A DNA stretch of 12,970 nt, taken from contig JALVPH010000043.1 in the NCBI GenBank assembly GCA_027031875.1, forward strand, positions 1-12,970, read 5' to 3'. The stretch comes from Candidatus Parcubacteria bacterium. GTDB lineage: Bacteria > Patescibacteriota > Minisyncoccia > Phycocordibacterales > UBA1006. The stretch's first letter is position 1. The number at the start of each line of letters is the position of its first letter. Both the position numbers and the translations under genes were made by a program. This document shows, one piece after another, positions 11,477 through 12,970 of this stretch. The notes under the pieces were generated by a model that worked only from the letters and a program-made list of their open reading frames with translations, was not told the DNA's origin and searched no databases.

Positions 11477-12970
11477 CTATCTCTTTTCCTCAATTTTCTC
11501 CACGAGGAGGTAGTCAATGAGCTGTTTTTGGAGGTCCACGTTTTTGATACGCATACGCACCTTATCTCCGAGTTTAAAGATTACTTTTGTGCGTTTTCCG
11601 CGTATCGTTCCATCTTTTTCGTGATATTCAAAGAAATCATTCCCAAGATCTCCGAGGCGAATCATTCCTTCAGAGCGAGACTCTTCTTCTGCGACAAAGA
11701 GTCCAAACTTACTTGCCCCTGTCACAATCCCTGTGAGTATCTCGTCAGGACTTCGCTGTGCCATATACTCAACTTGCTTCTGTTTAATTGAGTTCCTCTC
11801 TGCGGTTACTGCTGCGAGTTCCATATTAGAAGAGTGAACGCAGAGCTTCTCATACCACTCTTGTCCAAATGGATCTTTTTTGTGGGCGAGCCGCTCTTCG
11901 AGGAGACGATGGACCATTACATCAGGGTAGCGTCGGATGGGGGAGGTGAAGTGAGTGTAGTAGCGGAATGCGAGCCCATAGTGTCCAACGTTTTTTGTGC
12001 TGTACATTGCCTTCTGCATTGAGCGAATGATTGCAGTTTGGAGCGTATCGTAGATTGGGGTGCCCTCTGCCTCGCGAACAATCTTTTGGAGCACCTTCAT
12101 TGGAATGACTCCATCTTGTAGCTTTACGTCGTATCCGAGAAGTTTGAGAAATTCTCGAAGGTATTCCATCTTCCTTCGTTCAGGGCGTTCGTGGATTCGG
12201 TAGACGAAGAAAGGAGCATCCTTCATAAAGCGTGCAACGCGGTTGTTGGAAAGGAGCATAAATTCCTCAATGAGTTTATTCGTATCAATTCGCTCTTTTA
12301 CCTTTACTGAAATAGGCTTCCCTTGTTCATCGAGAATGAACTTCACCTCGTAAGTCTCAAAATCGAGTGATCCGCGTGCGTAGCGTTGCTGTTGGTAGAT
12401 TTTTGCGAGTCGATTAAGTTCTCGCAGTTCTCTCTGGAATGGCCCATTTTGCTTTCCATCTATTACATCTTGTGCTTCTTCGTAGGTGAAGCGCTTATCA
12501 GATTGAATGAGTGTCTTCCCAAACCACTCTTTTTTGACGGCGCCACTCTTCTTATCAACTTGGAATACCGTTGAGAACGCGAGCTTCTCCTCTCCTTCAT
12601 TGAGTGAACAGAGTCCGTTGGAGAGCACTTCAGGGAGCATAGGGATGGTTCTATCGACGAGGTAGACGGAAGTGGTGCGTTTCTGTGCCTCCTTATCAAT
12701 TGCACTTCCCGGTCGGACGTAGTGGGAGACATCTGCGATGTGAATTCCTATCTCGTATGTCTGTCCGTCAATTTCTCTGAAAGAGAGTGCGTCGTCAAAA
12801 TCCTTTGCATCTTCCGGATCGATCGTGAAGGTGGTAACGTCGCGCATGTCTCTTCGTTTCGCTCGTTCCTCTTCGGTAATCCCTCTCGCATCAATTGCGT
12901 CCGCCTCCTCTTCTACTTCTTTCGGGAAGGAGAAGTCAAATCCTTGTTCGAGTGCAATTCCGTGCATGAG
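11477..12970 (-). CDS. rnr: Ribonuclease R, 5'-truncated by window
   Basis: Processive 3'-5' exoribonuclease that degrades structured RNA. The frame runs to the window edge, so the N-terminal cold-shock domain(s) and start lie outside; 497 residues are visible. The RNB catalytic domain begins near TIDPEDAKDFDDA, about 50 residues in, where the Asp residues D50, D56, D58 and D59 (counted from the Met at 12967) fit the magnesium-binding set of RNase II/R. The family signature HFTSPIRRYPDVMVHRLL is intact. A C-terminal S1 domain (about 408-490, ILTGIVTGASKFGLFV) follows. The protein ends soon after S1, without the long Lys-rich tail of E. coli RNase R. RNase II is less likely, given the strong RNase R-type motif context. 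The carboxypeptidase gene follows and may be co-transcribed. Confidence 0.93.
   Translation of the reverse strand, partial: LMHGIALEQGFDFSFPKEVEEEADAIDARGITEEERAKRRDMRDVTTFTIDPEDAKDFDDALSFREIDGQTYEIGIHIADVSHYVRPGSAIDKEAQKRTTSVYLVDRTIPMLPEVLSNGLCSLNEGEEKLAFSTVFQVDKKSGAVKKEWFGKTLIQSDKRFTYEEAQDVIDGKQNGPFQRELRELNRLAKIYQQQRYARGSLDFETYEVKFILDEQGKPISVKVKERIDTNKLIEEFMLLSNNRVARFMKDAPFFVYRIHERPERRKMEYLREFLKLLGYDVKLQDGVIPMKVLQKIVREAEGTPIYDTLQTAIIRSMQKAMYSTKNVGHYGLAFRYYTHFTSPIRRYPDVMVHRLLEERLAHKKDPFGQEWYEKLCVHSSNMELAAVTAERNSIKQKQVEYMAQRSPDEILTGIVTGASKFGLFVAEEESRSEGMIRLGDLGNDFFEYHEKDGTIRGKRTKVIFKLGDKVRMRIKNVDLQKQLIDYLLVEKIEEKR

Noticed and set aside
1..12970. CRISPR array, defence genes, prophage, rRNA or riboswitch
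   Set aside because: I found no spaced direct repeats, no nuclease/toxin or phage genes, no rRNA segments, and no gap longer than 300 bases outside genes and the IS that could hide them.

Overview
The window is a compact, moderately AT-rich bacterial chromosome segment that uses the standard code: TGA is a real stop in ybeY and parB. The gene set and style suggest a Patescibacteria/CPR genome, probably in the Parcubacteria. The clues are a reduced type IV pilus cluster with very divergent PilN/PilO and a small PilP-like protein, a short basic S21, tRNAs without encoded CCA, few Shine-Dalgarno sequences, and a secreted protein with a Cys-rich 'CPDGT.VGR.GPNCEF' motif that I recall from CPR proteomes. 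The lineage is an inference from gene content, not a phylogeny.

Layout from left to right. (1) 1-2569, + strand: the type IV pilus alignment cluster pilM (5' end outside the window), pilN, pilO and a PilP-like single-pass protein, closed by a hairpin terminator at 2568-2600. A good promoter lies between pilM and pilN. (2) 2636-3274: thymidylate kinase. It shares a bidirectional terminator (3358-3384) with the convergent tRNA-Leu(CAA). (3) 3588-5399: rpsU-ybeY-ftsA, tightly packed, with a 4-nt ATGA overlap between ybeY and ftsA. (4) 5406-6372: a complete IS481-type insertion sequence with 33-bp inverted repeats and a 6-bp target duplication. It sits one base after the ftsA stop codon. (5) 6419-6597: convergent tRNA-Gln(CTG) and tRNA-Val(GAC). 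(6) 6751-7707: an unrecognised secreted Cys-containing protein. (7) 7790-10375: parB with an unusual ~280-residue disordered tail, then an unrecognised membrane-anchored protein whose promoter overlaps the parB stop and carries a perfect 18-bp palindrome. (8) 10454-12970, - strand: RNase R (N-terminus outside the window) followed by a D-Ala-D-Ala carboxypeptidase. A strong bidirectional terminator separates these from the parB side.

Most of this is core housekeeping: pilus assembly, dTTP supply, translation and rRNA maturation, division, chromosome segregation, RNA decay and wall trimming. I see no CRISPR array, defence island, prophage or obvious new multigene system. The points most worth a second look are the ParB tail with its adjacent palindrome and membrane protein, a repeated pattern of predicted transcription starts within a few bases of the start codon, and the clean IS insertion that separates ftsA from its old downstream neighbour, tRNA-Gln.
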